A stretch of DNA of 64,000 nucleotides from JACMLD01 sp964245425. GTDB lineage: Bacteria > Bacteroidota > Bacteroidia > Chitinophagales > Chitinophagaceae. The translations under genes and the position numbers were made by a program. The notes below the pieces were generated by a model. It ran no database searches. It was given only the letters and a program-made list of their open reading frames with translations, and had not been told where the DNA came from. The stretch lies in the NCBI GenBank assembly GCA_964245425.1, contig CAXTMV010000002.1:20444-84443 (forward strand). The letters run 5' to 3'. Below, piece by piece: positions 1 through 9,138 of the stretch (positions are counted from its first letter, which is position 1; every line of letters begins with the position of its first letter).

Positions 1-1436
1 GGGTCCCCGGGGTTCGACAATTGTTTGACAAAGGCAACCGGGTCTATCTTTATCGTCTGCCCGCTTCTTGTATAGCCGCTGTATACCAGTATATCTGTAA
101 ACTGGTTTCGCTTGGGCAAGGTATCTGAGTTGATCCACAATTCATAAAACTGTGGCGCCTGGTAATAGGATGGCCAGCCTGACACATTGGGCGGCTCTGC
201 AAAGCCCTGGTTGCAGAGGGCTGCCTGGTAACGGATAAAATCCCACATATTGTACGCCGTTACATAATCCGTACCAGCGTCAGGAAAGACCAGGCCAAAC
301 TCACGGCAAAGGTTAATCGCAATATCCAGCGGGCTTTTAATAAGGCAACCCCTGTTCAGTGCGTCAAAAAAATGTTCGCTTTTCAGCAGGGCATCCAGCA
401 CCGGTTTAACCTCCCAGTTGCTGTTCTGGAAAAGCTGTGCCAGCGGGTCTATCACGTTGGCCTGCGCGGTGGCATCGATTGTATAATAACAGAACCAGCG
501 GTAGATTTTTTTTACGATAAACTGCGATACTTCCGCCTTTTTACTGAAAATCATTGTCAATAGATCATCCAGTTCTGCATCGCCGGCGGTATCGCCCGTG
601 CGGCCTGCTATGACGGTATTGTTGAAAAAAGAAGAAAACTGCTTACTGCCGGTATCATGTTTGGCAGCATTGAATTCGGAAGTGGTAGTGGGCAGGTCGA
701 TCCGCCAGCCGGTCAGCACTTTTGCAGCGGCTTTCACATCGTCTTCTGTATAATTGGGATTGTTGGCCTTGCCCAGTGTAAACAATTCCTGCAGTTCGCG
801 GCCGTAATTTTCGTCGGGGGCAGTATTGGTATTCAAGGCCCCGTTCAGGTAACGCAGCATGCCGGGGTCTATGGTAACCAATCTCACCAGCGATTTAAAA
901 TTACCCAGCGCATTGCTCCGTAACAGGGCGTGGTGCTTGTATAGCATGATAGGGTCTATGATGGTAGCCGACTCGGTAGCAAAATGATTGTGCCAGAAAA
1001 GGTTCATCTTTTCGCGGATGCTTCTGTCCTGGTTGATCATCAGCCCAATGCTCCATTTTTTAAAAGATCCTACACGACGGTCCTGGATAGCGCCATCTTC
1101 GTTAAAATCATTTACCCAGGTAGTGCCGGGTGCAATGGCGGTGTCGGGTGTTTCTGTATCGCTGGTGGTATAATCTTTAACAGGGGGCGATGGTAAAGGC
1201 GCTGTTGGGTTTAACAGTTCATCTACGGCCTGGGTCATGCTCAAACTTTTGAAATGAGCGATGTCCTGGGGAGCAGCGCCAAACATGGTTCTTTTGAGCA
1301 GGTGTACAACCGCTTCCGTATCCCATGGGCCGCTATAAGGCGCCAGGCCGGAAAGGGTTCTTGCCGTATGACGGACCGTCTCTGGCTGAAGCTGCAGGAT
1401 TTTTCTTTTTGCAGTTAGAAAGGCTCGTCTATCCAT
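1..1436 (-). CDS. DUF1800 family protein, 3' end cut by the window edge
   Basis: About 478 codons are visible; the C-terminus lies beyond base 1. The protein begins MDRRAFLTAKRKIL and carries the motifs typical of the DUF1800 family: RTMFGAAP near residue 62, FWHNHFAT, ENYGRELQELFTLG and the marker VLTGWR in the middle. DUF1800 proteins are usually encoded next to a DUF1501 (sulfatase-like) partner, which would sit just outside the window; their biochemical role is not established. No classical signal peptide is present, although the early RR could mark a twin-arginine type signal (weak). The start is the ATG at 1434-1436; the sequence ahead of it has no clear Shine-Dalgarno, as is common in this phylum. 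Family call is firm, function is unknown. Confidence 0.85.
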   Translation of the reverse strand, partial: MDRRAFLTAKRKILQLQPETVRHTARTLSGLAPYSGPWDTEAVVHLLKRTMFGAAPQDIAHFKSLSMTQAVDELLNPTAPLPSPPVKDYTTSDTETPDTAIAPGTTWVNDFNEDGAIQDRRVGSFKKWSIGLMINQDRSIREKMNLFWHNHFATESATIIDPIMLYKHHALLRSNALGNFKSLVRLVTIDPGMLRYLNGALNTNTAPDENYGRELQELFTLGKANNPNYTEDDVKAAAKVLTGWRIDLPTTTSEFNAAKHDTGSKQFSSFFNNTVIAGRTGDTAGDAELDDLLTMIFSKKAEVSQFIVKKIYRWFCYYTIDATAQANVIDPLAQLFQNSNWEVKPVLDALLKSEHFFDALNRGCLIKSPLDIAINLCREFGLVFPDAGTDYVTAYNMWDFIRYQAALCNQGFAEPPNVSGWPSYYQAPQFYELWINSDTLPKRNQFTDILVYSGYTRSGQTIKIDPVAFVKQLSNPGD

Positions 1437-1786
1437 AGCGCGACGATTTTGGTTTTTCTGGATAATAATAGATTAGGCGATCTTTCGATCCACCCCATTT
1501 TAACAAACTTCAGGCCATTTGGGTTAGGTGCGATGAAATAACGTAAGAGTACTTCTTTGCAGTATAAATACGAAAGAAATATTCGTGCGGCAGGAGGCAA
1601 ACTGGGTGTCGCCTTGAATCATCCAAATAGCATTTTATACCAGGAGCTGTTCTGCAGGGATTATGATCACTGCAGCAGGCTGCTAATCCTATTTATATTC
1701 CACGCTGCAGGTAAATCTTTTATCCAAATAATCTGCCTGCTCGGCGATTGGCTCACGCTAGGTGTCTCAGGTGTACGTCTCAGGCT
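1437..1786. other. Intergenic region without a recognised gene
   Basis: These 350 bases separate the thiolase stop from the DUF1800 start, both on the minus strand, so they should hold the 3' end of the first transcript and the promoter of the second. A plus-strand open frame through here has no family resemblance and runs into the thiolase antisense. I see a repeated GTCTCAGG at 1764-1771 and 1777-1784 and two CTGCAG sites flanking an 12-base spacer near 1650-1675, neither of clear meaning. Confidence 0.4.
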
Positions 1787-2965
1787 TCACGATATATGCT
1801 CGATCACACCGGCAATGCCCTGGCCGCCGCCCACACAGGCAGAAACAATTCCATATTTTTTGTTCAGTCGTTTCATATCATGTGTAAGCTGTATGGTGAG
1901 CTTGCTGCCGGTACAACCCAACGGGTGACCCAGTGCAATGGCTCCCCCGTTAATATTTACAATGGCTGGATCGATGTTCAGCTGACGTATCACCGCCAGC
2001 GACTGCGATGCAAAAGCCTCGTTCAGCTCTATCAGGTCTATCTGCGAGAGGCCCAGGCCTGCCTGCTTCAATGCTTTGGGAATCGCTTCTACCGGGCCAA
2101 TACCCATTATACGCGGATGCACACCTGCCGAAGCGCAGGCCACCAGACGGGCAATGGGTTGAAGGCCCAGCTCCTGCACCATCTTCTCTCCCATCACTAT
2201 TACAAAAGCAGCCCCATCGCTGGTTTGCGAAGAATTGCCCGCCGTTACGCAACCGCCCGCCGCAAAAGCCGGTTTCAATTTTGCCAGTGCTTCCAGCGAG
2301 GTATCGGCACGGGGGCCTTCGTCGGTATCGAGCACCGTTTTGCGGCTTTGTTTTTTTCCTTTGGCATCCAAAAAAACTTCTTCTACCGTAATAGGCAATA
2401 TACCCGGTTTAAAATAATCGCTTTTAATGGCATGAATGGCTTTCTGGTGCGACTGGTAAGAGAATTCGTCCTGGTCTTCACGGCTTACCTGGTATTCTTT
2501 GGCAACGTTTTCAGCCGTTAATCCCATGCTCAGGTAATAATCGGGTTCTTCTTTTGCGATGGAATAAGCAGGCACCGTTTTCCAGCCTGCGGTCGGCACC
2601 ATGCTCATGCTTTCTGTGCCGCCTGCAATGATACATTCGGCCTGGCCACTCCGTATTTTGGCCGTAGCGATGGCAATGGTTTCGAGGCCCGAGGCGCAAT
2701 AGCGGTTAACCGTCATACCCGGTGCATGTATGCCTACCGCCCTCGCGGCTATTATCCGGCCTACCTGCAGGCCCTGCTCCGCCTCCGGCACCGCGTTGCC
2801 TACAATTACATCATCTACTCTTTTTACATCCAGCTGCGGCATGGTAGCCAGCAGGCCTTTTATCACTTCAATGGCCAGATCGTCCGGACGGGTAAACCGA
2901 AAACCACCTCTTTTGGATTTTCCGACAGCTGTTCTGAAACCGGCTACTATATAAGCTTCCTGCAT
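1787..2965 (-). CDS. Acetyl-CoA C-acyltransferase (thiolase)
   Basis: A 392-residue thiolase, the normal length for the family. It cleaves 3-ketoacyl-CoA with CoA, or runs the reverse condensation, in the cytoplasm. The nucleophilic cysteine is Cys90 in NRYCASGLE, and the second site motifs are NEAFA, GHPLG with His347, and CVGGGQG with Cys377, so all catalytic residues are present. The start MQEAYIVAGFRTAVGK matches usual thiolase N-termini. It corresponds to the FadA-type enzyme of fatty-acid beta-oxidation, but the usual partner (a 3-hydroxyacyl-CoA dehydrogenase/enoyl hydratase gene) is not in the window, so biosynthetic use cannot be excluded. It stands alone, with a 220-base gap to the next gene upstream. 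Confidence 0.93.
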   Translation of the reverse strand: MQEAYIVAGFRTAVGKSKRGGFRFTRPDDLAIEVIKGLLATMPQLDVKRVDDVIVGNAVPEAEQGLQVGRIIAARAVGIHAPGMTVNRYCASGLETIAIATAKIRSGQAECIIAGGTESMSMVPTAGWKTVPAYSIAKEEPDYYLSMGLTAENVAKEYQVSREDQDEFSYQSHQKAIHAIKSDYFKPGILPITVEEVFLDAKGKKQSRKTVLDTDEGPRADTSLEALAKLKPAFAAGGCVTAGNSSQTSDGAAFVIVMGEKMVQELGLQPIARLVACASAGVHPRIMGIGPVEAIPKALKQAGLGLSQIDLIELNEAFASQSLAVIRQLNIDPAIVNINGGAIALGHPLGCTGSKLTIQLTHDMKRLNKKYGIVSACVGGGQGIAGVIEHIS

Positions 2966-3185
2966 GTGTTGTAGTTGAATGCTTGAACAATGATTGAGAT
3001 ACAGGGGGATACCTTAACAGTTGCATCGCAAATAAATCAGCGATCAGACATGATACTATCCGCCATCCACTAAGTTGTTTATGCAACTTTCTTACTCAAA
3101 TGTACAAAAAAGTTGTACGTTTTAAGTAATCTATTATCAGCCGGTTGCTGCCGCATTGCTAGCCGCTTAAGCGCTGTTGAAACAG

Positions 3186-3626
3186 TTAAAACCGGTCGGC
3201 TGAGGGTGGCTTGCCGGTGGTTGGCGTATACTTTTTAAAGGTCAGGGAAAAGTTTTCGGGTGAGCATTTTCCGAGCACCTGCTTTGAAAGTTTGTACCAG
3301 GTACACAAAATGAAATCACCTACGCGAAGCCCCGATTGGGCCAGCGCTGTTTTCGTTATTCGCTTGAAAGGGAACATATCTTCATAAACAAAGTCATGAA
3401 TAACACCATCGCTGGTGTTTACCTGTACCTTTATAAAGGCCTCATCCGTATCAGTGGTGATAGATACAATTTTAGCCGGTAGTAAAATGGTATCGTACTG
3501 GCAAATGGTTAACGGTGGCAAAGCGCAGCAGTTCCGAACCGTATGCAGCGCGCCGTATATTACAAAACCGGACACAGCAATAATGATGATGGCGGCAACC
3601 AGTAGGCTTTTTTTCTTCTTTGTCAC
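3186..3626 (-). CDS. Hypothetical membrane-anchored protein
   Basis: A 146-residue protein I do not recognise. It starts with a lysine run (TKKKK) and a single hydrophobic segment at about residues 8-27, then a small extracytoplasmic domain with five cysteines (CC near 33, then one each in TICQY, LCTWY and GKCSP), so it is probably a type II inner-membrane protein. The first codon is GTG at 3624-3626; an in-frame TAA lies two codons upstream and no ATG follows, so this is the only plausible start. Its divergent neighbour is pyrD. Coding is likely from length and the sensible topology, but there is no family evidence. Confidence 0.6.
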   Translation of the reverse strand: MTKKKKSLLVAAIIIIAVSGFVIYGALHTVRNCCALPPLTICQYDTILLPAKIVSITTDTDEAFIKVQVNTSDGVIHDFVYEDMFPFKRITKTALAQSGLRVGDFILCTWYKLSKQVLGKCSPENFSLTFKKYTPTTGKPPSADRF

Positions 3627-3714
3627 GTTTTTTTACTTTAATGGCCACAAAGCTCCCCCGGGCGGTTTATTGATCAAATACTCAATTTTGATTAGGCGGC
3701 AGCTCTTAAATAAT

Positions 3715-3722
3715 TATTTTTG
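3715..3722 (+). promoter_or_regulatory. Probable -7 box of pyrD
   Basis: TATTTTTG matches the Bacteroidota sigma-A -7 element TAnnTTTG and ends seven bases before the pyrD ATG at 3729. Transcription would begin close to the start codon, giving a very short leader. A TTTTG lies upstream but at a longer spacing than the usual 19-21 bases, so the -33 element is uncertain. Confidence 0.4.
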
Positions 3723-3728
3723 CTACCC

Positions 3729-4820
3729 ATGTATACCATTCTACGCAGCTTTCTTTTCCTGTTCTCACCAGAATGGGTACACTATTTTTCGATGAACTGC
3801 CTGAAAGTATGTTGTGCCGTTCCTTTTATCAGGAAAACAGTGCGGCGTCGTTTTTCCAGCAACCATGAGCAATTGCAGCATGAACTGTTCGGGTTACATT
3901 TTAAAAACCCCCTGGGACTGGCAGCAGGTTTCGACAAGAACGCCCTTTACCTGTCTGAACTGGCGCTGCTGGGTTTTGGTTTTATTGAAATAGGTACCGT
4001 TACGCCCCAACCGCAGGACGGAAATGACCGGCCCAGGTTATTTCGTTTGCCAAAAGATAAAGCATTGATCAACCGGATGGGTTTTAATAACCACGGCGTA
4101 AAAATAGTGGCGGAAAGATTGCGTGGGTGGAATGCGAAGCAGGCCTTAAAGCGCCGATCGCCGGACGACGGTCTCAAGCCTGGCGATTCCCGGCTGATCA
4201 TTGGCGGCAATATCGGCAAAAATAAAATAACGCCCAATGAAGAAGCCTGGCGTGATTATGAAATCTGTTTCCGGGAATTATTTGATTGTGTAGACTATTT
4301 TGTGGTCAATGTAAGTTCGCCCAATACGCCCGGCCTGCGTGCCCTGCAGGAAAAAGATTCGCTGCGAAAAATATTGTCGCACTTACAGACCATTAACCGG
4401 CAAAACCCGCAGCCCAAACCATTGTTGCTTAAGATTTCGCCCGATCTTACCGAAGAACAGGTGGATGATGTAATTGATCTGGCCATGGAAATAAAACTGG
4501 ATGGATTGGTATCAGCGAACACAACCATTCAAAGAGACGGATTAAAGACTAATGACGCCCGGCTATCGGCTATTGGCGCCGGTGGCCTTAGCGGCAAGCC
4601 GCTTGCCGCACAGTCTACAGCAATGCTGCAATATATTTTTCAAAAAACGAAAGGCCAGGTACCTGTTATCGCCTCTGGCGGCATTTTTACGGCAGCGGAT
4701 GCAAAAGAAAAACTGGCTGGCGGTGCTTCCTTGCTACAGGTATGGACCGGTTTTATTTATGAGGGACCGGGCATTGTAAAGCGGATATTGTCGGCAATTG
4801 TCAAGCGTGAAACAAAATGA
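3729..4820 (+). CDS. pyrD: Dihydroorotate dehydrogenase (quinone), class 2
   Basis: A 363-residue enzyme oxidising dihydroorotate to orotate in pyrimidine synthesis, passing electrons to membrane quinone. The hydrophobic N-terminal segment (residues 4-22) and about 45 residues ahead of the barrel are the class 2 membrane/quinone extension. Barrel motifs are NPLGLAAGFDKN (60-71), GGNIGKNK (159-166), VNVSSPNTPGLR (193-204, the catalytic base serine of class 2), LLLKISPDL, SANTT, GGLSGKPL and the FMN phosphate motif VIASGGI. A linker at about 130-155 is longer than usual. I take ATG 3729; a TTG at 3720 is in frame but falls inside the -7 box. pyrD appears monocistronic, as its 3' neighbour is convergent. 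Confidence 0.95.
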   Translation: MYTILRSFLFLFSPEWVHYFSMNCLKVCCAVPFIRKTVRRRFSSNHEQLQHELFGLHFKNPLGLAAGFDKNALYLSELALLGFGFIEIGTVTPQPQDGNDRPRLFRLPKDKALINRMGFNNHGVKIVAERLRGWNAKQALKRRSPDDGLKPGDSRLIIGGNIGKNKITPNEEAWRDYEICFRELFDCVDYFVVNVSSPNTPGLRALQEKDSLRKILSHLQTINRQNPQPKPLLLKISPDLTEEQVDDVIDLAMEIKLDGLVSANTTIQRDGLKTNDARLSAIGAGGLSGKPLAAQSTAMLQYIFQKTKGQVPVIASGGIFTAADAKEKLAGGASLLQVWTGFIYEGPGIVKRILSAIVKRETK

Positions 4821-4944
4821 ATTAAGTCAGGGTGAGCCTGAACCTGTATACGCACCCGGGCCTTTGCTTTTTTTAAGTGATACGTGGTAAGTGGCAAAGT
4901 CTGGAACGCGCGGACTTTTTGAACGGCGAACCATGGACTGTCTA

Positions 4945-5517
4945 CTACAACCGTATTGCCATAAAAGGTCCGCCCATAATAATGCCATCGTATGCTTTTG
5001 TTACTTCTACTTTTACACCGGCAGAAATAGTACTCCCAAAATAGTATTCGTATTCGCCTACCAGGCCTGTACCATGTACACGTCCTTTTGAATCTGCCAC
5101 GGGCCAGCTGCTGATGGTTTGTTTGTCACCATTGGTTGTGTAAACCGGGTAAGCACGGCGGATATTATAGAAAGAAAAAGTGTAGTTAAGTCCAACCCGC
5201 AGCGCCATATTTTCTGTATGTACAGGTACAAAAAGCAATTCAAAATCAACTGTATTGGCCTTTGTATATTCCTGAACGGTATTGGTGCGGGGGTAACCAC
5301 TGGTCTGCACATGCTTTACGCCTACTCCACCCTGTAACCACTCATTTAATGGAAAGCTATAACCTGCATAAGCGGCTGTACCTGTAAGGCCGGGGAAATC
5401 ATGTACATAAGCAACACCGGCACGGATATTTCCAGCACCATTATTATCATCACTGTACTGGGCCTTGGCCGTTATTACTACGAATGTCATCATCAAAAAG
5501 AAACAAATCGTTTTCAT
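4945..5517 (-). CDS. Small secreted beta-barrel-like protein
   Basis: A 190-residue protein with a clear signal peptide (MKTICFFLMMTFVVITAKAQ) followed by alternating strands rich in Tyr, Gly and aromatic residues, such as AGVAYVHDF, AAYAGYSFPL, GLNYTFSFY and GEYEYYFG, ending in GGPFMAIRL. The pattern of short antiparallel strands with glycine turns suggests a small outer-membrane barrel of about eight strands, but I recognise no named family. It is convergent with pyrD and single. Secretion is well supported; the barrel assignment is inference. Confidence 0.7.
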   Translation of the reverse strand: MKTICFFLMMTFVVITAKAQYSDDNNGAGNIRAGVAYVHDFPGLTGTAAYAGYSFPLNEWLQGGVGVKHVQTSGYPRTNTVQEYTKANTVDFELLFVPVHTENMALRVGLNYTFSFYNIRRAYPVYTTNGDKQTISSWPVADSKGRVHGTGLVGEYEYYFGSTISAGVKVEVTKAYDGIIMGGPFMAIRL

Positions 5518-5654
5518 CTGGTTGGGTTTTAAATTATTACCCGGAACTTTATCCGGTCATTAGGGTTAAAAATAAAATCAACTAGGTAGAAATAAAATCA
5601 TTCGTAGTTTTTAGTACTGAATAACCCCTATATGTAAATTGCGTGCCAAAGATC

Positions 5655-5668
5655 GAACATCGATGTTC
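5655..5668. promoter_or_regulatory. Perfect 14-bp palindrome ahead of the TerC gene
   Basis: GAACATCGATGTTC reads identically on both strands and lies 76 bases upstream of the TerC-family start, in the divergent gap to the barrel gene at 4945-5517. Its size suits a dimeric repressor or activator site. No protein can be assigned to it. Confidence 0.3.
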
Positions 5669-5744
5669 CGGACTTAAACGATAGTAAAAAAACATTGTTT
5701 TATCGTAGTTCAACTATTTTTACAAAAACCTAAAGAACCCCTAT

Positions 5745-6527
5745 ATGCAGGAATTATTTACAGTGGATGCGCTGGTCAGTTTGCTTACGCTGACCGTGCT
5801 GGAGATTGTGCTGGGCATCGATAATGTCATTTTTGTATCCATCCTGATGGGCCCACTCGATGAAAAGCAAAAGCTGAATGCACGGCGCATCTGGATGTTT
5901 GCTGGCATTGGCGTACGCATCTTGTTATTGCTGGGCATCGGCTGGCTGGTAAACAGCGGCAATAAACAGCTGTTTGGCTTCAGCTGGGGCAGCGAGCATT
6001 ATTCATTTAACCTGCGCAATATAATTATGCTGGCCGGGGGCATCTTCCTTTTGTATAAAACCGTTAAAGAGATACACGATAAACTGGATGGAGAGGAGGA
6101 AACCCAGGCTGGTAGCGGAAAACAGGCTTCTTTTGGTTCTATAATCGGCCAGATCATATTAATAGATATGGTTTTTTCTTTCGATAGCATTATTACCGCC
6201 GTGGGCCTGGCCAAGATCGTAAAAGTGATGATCATCGCGGTGATCATCGCCATGATCATCATGTTCTTTTTTTCTGATAAGATTTCCGGCTTCATTCATA
6301 AATACCCTACGCTAAAAATGCTGGCGCTGGCCTTCCTGCTAATGGTAGGGTTCAGTTTATTTTTTGAAGGGCTGGAACCTATCCACCACAGTCATATAGA
6401 CAAGACGTATATCTATGTGGCCATGGCTTTTTCTTTTGGAGTGGAATTACTGAATATGTGGATGCGCAGGCGCAGCAAAAAACAAAAACCAGTACAGCTA
6501 CATGAGCCGGAAATAAAAAAACCGTGA
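5745..6527 (+). CDS. TerC family integral membrane protein
   Basis: A 260-residue polytopic protein of the TerC superfamily. The family signature is seen twice, as expected for the inverted duplication: EIVLGIDNVIFVSI at about 20-33 and IDMVFSFDSIITAVGLA at about 139-155, each carrying acidic residues within a membrane helix. About seven hydrophobic segments are visible. TerC proteins are linked to tellurite resistance and, in better-studied members, to metal-ion (manganese, calcium) export; the substrate here is not determinable. The C-terminus is a basic cytoplasmic tail (RRRSKKQK). The ATG at 5745 opens directly into the conserved first helix. No partner gene is obvious; the next gene follows after 200 bases. 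Confidence 0.9.
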   Translation: MQELFTVDALVSLLTLTVLEIVLGIDNVIFVSILMGPLDEKQKLNARRIWMFAGIGVRILLLLGIGWLVNSGNKQLFGFSWGSEHYSFNLRNIIMLAGGIFLLYKTVKEIHDKLDGEEETQAGSGKQASFGSIIGQIILIDMVFSFDSIITAVGLAKIVKVMIIAVIIAMIIMFFFSDKISGFIHKYPTLKMLALAFLLMVGFSLFFEGLEPIHHSHIDKTYIYVAMAFSFGVELLNMWMRRRSKKQKPVQLHEPEIKKP

Positions 6528-6728
6528 GCAAATTCCATAGAAAAAATACGATGGAAAAGTCTTTGGGGCTGGCTTTCCTTAACATTTTTTTACAGATCCT
6601 TCCATTTCTTCCCTGCCAGCACCGTATGATTTTGTTCTATTCCGGGAAAAAGATTCCGAAATCTGGAATGAGCAAACAGCAGCAGGCGCCGGATCAAAAA
6701 AATCGCCGTAATTTTAAGAAAAAAAGAT

Positions 6729-7088
6729 ATGACTACGCACGAGATTGCCGCCCGCCTGGTGATACTTTGCCGCCAGGGCCAGTTTGACACCGCGCACAGC
6801 GAGCTATACAGCAAAGATGCTGTTAGTATAGAGCCATTTGCCACGCCTGAATTTGAAAAAGAAACAAAAGGAATGGATGCGATTATCGAAAAAAGCAAAA
6901 AATTCAACAGCATGGTTGAAAAAACCCATGCGGTGGAAGTGTCCGAGCCATTGATAGTCGCGAATTCATTTTCCTGTACCCTGCGCATGGAAGTAACCAT
7001 GAAGGGGCAGGGACATATGGACATGAACGAACTGTGCGTGTACGAAGTAAAGGATGGAAAGATCGTCTCTGAGTCTTTTCATATGTAA
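6729..7088 (+). CDS. SnoaL-like / NTF2-fold protein
   Basis: A 119-residue single-domain protein with the SnoaL/NTF2-like pattern: an N-terminal helix (EIAARLVILCRQGQFDTAHSELYS) forming the cone wall, the GMDAIIEKSKKFN loop helix, and a run of strands ending in ELCVYEVKDGKIVSESFHM, the usual last two strands. Members range from small-molecule isomerases and cyclases to binding proteins, so no reaction can be given. There is no signal peptide, so it is cytoplasmic. A strong intrinsic terminator follows 24 bases after the stop, so it ends its transcript. Confidence 0.75.
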   Translation: MTTHEIAARLVILCRQGQFDTAHSELYSKDAVSIEPFATPEFEKETKGMDAIIEKSKKFNSMVEKTHAVEVSEPLIVANSFSCTLRMEVTMKGQGHMDMNELCVYEVKDGKIVSESFHM

Positions 7089-7111
7089 AGGATCTTACAG
7101 ATAAAGAAAAG

Positions 7112-7136
7112 GCCGGTCTCATGACCGGCTCTTTTA
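7112..7136 (+). terminator. Intrinsic terminator after the SnoaL-like gene
   Basis: A perfect 7-bp GC-rich stem, GCCGGTC and GACCGGC, encloses the loop TCAT and is followed by TCTTTTAT. It is placed just behind the stop codon at 7088, with the next gene convergent. Confidence 0.75.
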
Positions 7137-7224
7137 TGTACCACTGCGAAAGAAAATGAACGATTGCCGCCGGAAAGCAATTCTTTTTTGTGGCAGGGGC
7201 GGTTACCCATCGAAAAATGCATGG

Positions 7225-8763
7225 CTAGTAAAAATAATGCAGCAGCCTCACCTGCAGCATCGACTGAAAGCTCAAGCCGGTGCCGCCGGTATCCAGTTGC
7301 CCGCCGCTGATGCTCAGCGTAGCAACGCCCTGCAGCATGGTAGTGGCATTCAAAAAATAATAGCCAGACAGATCTCCGGAAGGTCCCAGAAACAGGGAAT
7401 GTTCATGGTAGGGAGGCATGCTTACATAAGAGGTACTCAACCGGACGGTGCCTTCAATGGCCGACCTGTTATTTGGATAATACCCCATACCCGCTTTTGC
7501 ATACAGGTAAACAAAACTCTCCTTGTTGAACTGTGTTCCTTTCTCAAAATAATCCGGCAACTGCCGGTAAAAAAGATTGGCGGCCAGTATTTTTTGCCAT
7601 TTGAGATCCTGTGCAATATGTTTTTCTATGCCCACCTGTACTTCTGGCATGGCGCTAAAATAAAAAGGCTTACCGCTTTGGTTAAACGCTGATTTGCCGG
7701 CTGAATAGCTCGCGAGGTTGCTGAAGTTGGCCGTTACATAATAGGTAAGGCCGTTAAACCGCGGTGTCTGCGCAGAAGAGCCCGACAGGATAAGTTGTGC
7801 CTGGCTGAACAGATCCCAGGCCAGCGACCTGGCAGGCCTTCCGAAAGGCTGATAACCCAGGCCCAATACATCCGGCGTTTCGCCCAATGCAGTGTTATAA
7901 ACTGGGTTATTAACGGCTTGCTGATAATAGTTCAGGGAAAAATCATTGTCGAAATTGCTATTCATAAAAGTGGGCACACCGGTAAGATCATTATTGAAAG
8001 AAAAGAACAGGTTGTCGTTAATGATATTGAAAACCCTGATATCCGTCTGCGTTAATACATGGTTGGCATGCAAAAAAGAATCTACCTGCGCCAGTTCATA
8101 TTCTGTTCTGTTGCGATAATCGAATACCCGTTTGTTTTTGGTGGCAGTGATAACTTTTGCCAGGCCATTGGCTACTTCCTTATCTACCTTGCCTATTTTT
8201 TTTGCTGCGTACAAATCATTCAATATAAAAAGAGCGGTCTGGGCATCCCCTATATTCTCCAGCCGTCCACGACCGATGCCACCTGATACTCCCGCACTTA
8301 AGCCCCTGAAATTATTTTGGCCGTGCGTTACATAGTCTACTTCTCCGTTTACCGCATAGCCATATTGGTAAAAGAAATCTTTCTTATATACATGCACCTG
8401 GTTGCCAAAGTCGAGCCTCGGGCTGAACCGGAAAAAAGAGCTGTCGGCACCCGATACACTGGTACTGCCAACGGTGTAATTGTTGCCATAACCAAGGTCG
8501 AGTCCGGCGTCGGCCGTTATTACCTGTTGCCGGGTGTCGGTGGAAAAAGTTTTTACGTAGCTGGCATTGGCATCCAATGAAGTATTATTACCGCCTTTTT
8601 GTTTAGTGGCAATGCCACCGCCACCTGAAAAATTGCCATTTACCTGCAGCGCACGGTAACCATCGGTACGGTATTTATAATCGCTCAGTTTAAAATCGGT
8701 TACCTGCGCTTTTAGCAGCCGGCAACACCCTAATAATAAAAGGAAAATGAATAGCTTTCTCAT
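7225..8763 (-). CDS. Secreted, predicted outer-membrane barrel protein
   Basis: A 512-residue protein with signal peptide MRKLFIFLLLLGCCRLLKAQ. The remainder has many short amphipathic strands with alternating aromatic residues (for example LTYYVTANFSNLASYSAG, KPFYFSAMPEVQVGIE, AGMGYYPNN) and ends in an aromatic-rich strand LLHYFY, all features of an outer-membrane beta-barrel. A helical insert lies at about residues 175-245. I recognise no named family. It is the last gene of a likely three-gene minus-strand unit: two small secreted peptide genes lie 77 bases upstream (8841-9062) and beyond (9139-9432). If the unit is real, the barrel could be a receptor, exporter or anchor for those peptides (inference). 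Confidence 0.7.
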   Translation of the reverse strand: MRKLFIFLLLLGCCRLLKAQVTDFKLSDYKYRTDGYRALQVNGNFSGGGGIATKQKGGNNTSLDANASYVKTFSTDTRQQVITADAGLDLGYGNNYTVGSTSVSGADSSFFRFSPRLDFGNQVHVYKKDFFYQYGYAVNGEVDYVTHGQNNFRGLSAGVSGGIGRGRLENIGDAQTALFILNDLYAAKKIGKVDKEVANGLAKVITATKNKRVFDYRNRTEYELAQVDSFLHANHVLTQTDIRVFNIINDNLFFSFNNDLTGVPTFMNSNFDNDFSLNYYQQAVNNPVYNTALGETPDVLGLGYQPFGRPARSLAWDLFSQAQLILSGSSAQTPRFNGLTYYVTANFSNLASYSAGKSAFNQSGKPFYFSAMPEVQVGIEKHIAQDLKWQKILAANLFYRQLPDYFEKGTQFNKESFVYLYAKAGMGYYPNNRSAIEGTVRLSTSYVSMPPYHEHSLFLGPSGDLSGYYFLNATTMLQGVATLSISGGQLDTGGTGLSFQSMLQVRLLHYFY

Positions 8764-8840
8764 AAAAAAAGTTTGATTTAGATGACGAGAATGAAATTCA
8801 TATTTTGTGTTGGTGCCGGCAATACGACTTTTGGATGATA

Positions 8841-9062
8841 TCAGCCTGCATAGCCCAGCCCGAATCCGCGGGAAAGGCTGATGGGTTTTTTAGCGGAATG
8901 GTTGATGGGTTTCACGGTATTGGCAGGAGCAGCATTCATTTGCAGACCTATGGGATATTGTCTGCCAATAGCACCCAGGGGCGATGAAAGCCGCCCTGGC
9001 ACAGGCTGTGATAACGGCAGACTACCGGCTGCCAATAGCAACCCGAAAACTAGTGATCTCAT
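8841..9062 (-). CDS. Small secreted peptide A, paralogue of 9139-9432
   Basis: A 73-residue product starting MRSLVFGLLLAAGSLPLS, a short signal peptide, leaving a mature region of about 50 residues rich in Pro, Gly and Lys. Its last 16 residues, KKPISLSRGFGLGYAG, are identical to the end of the neighbouring gene, and the ten residues before that (NTVKPINHSA) differ at only three positions. In the identical tail eight codons differ silently and none changes a residue, so the peptide is under selection. I choose ATG 9062 because it opens directly into the signal peptide; the frame is open further upstream into the paralogue. No known family. A tail beginning with KK could be a processing or binding element (inference). 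Confidence 0.65.
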   Translation of the reverse strand: MRSLVFGLLLAAGSLPLSQPVPGRLSSPLGAIGRQYPIGLQMNAAPANTVKPINHSAKKPISLSRGFGLGYAG

Positions 9063-9138
9063 ACATGTTTGGTTTAGAAAGGTTATAACCAAAAATGCCA
9101 TTCTGTGCCGGGATCCGCAATAGTACTTTAGTATGATA

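Noticed and set aside
1557..1928. Plus-strand frame in the gap before the thiolase gene
   Set aside because: It runs into thiolase antisense and its sequence shows no protein-like pattern.
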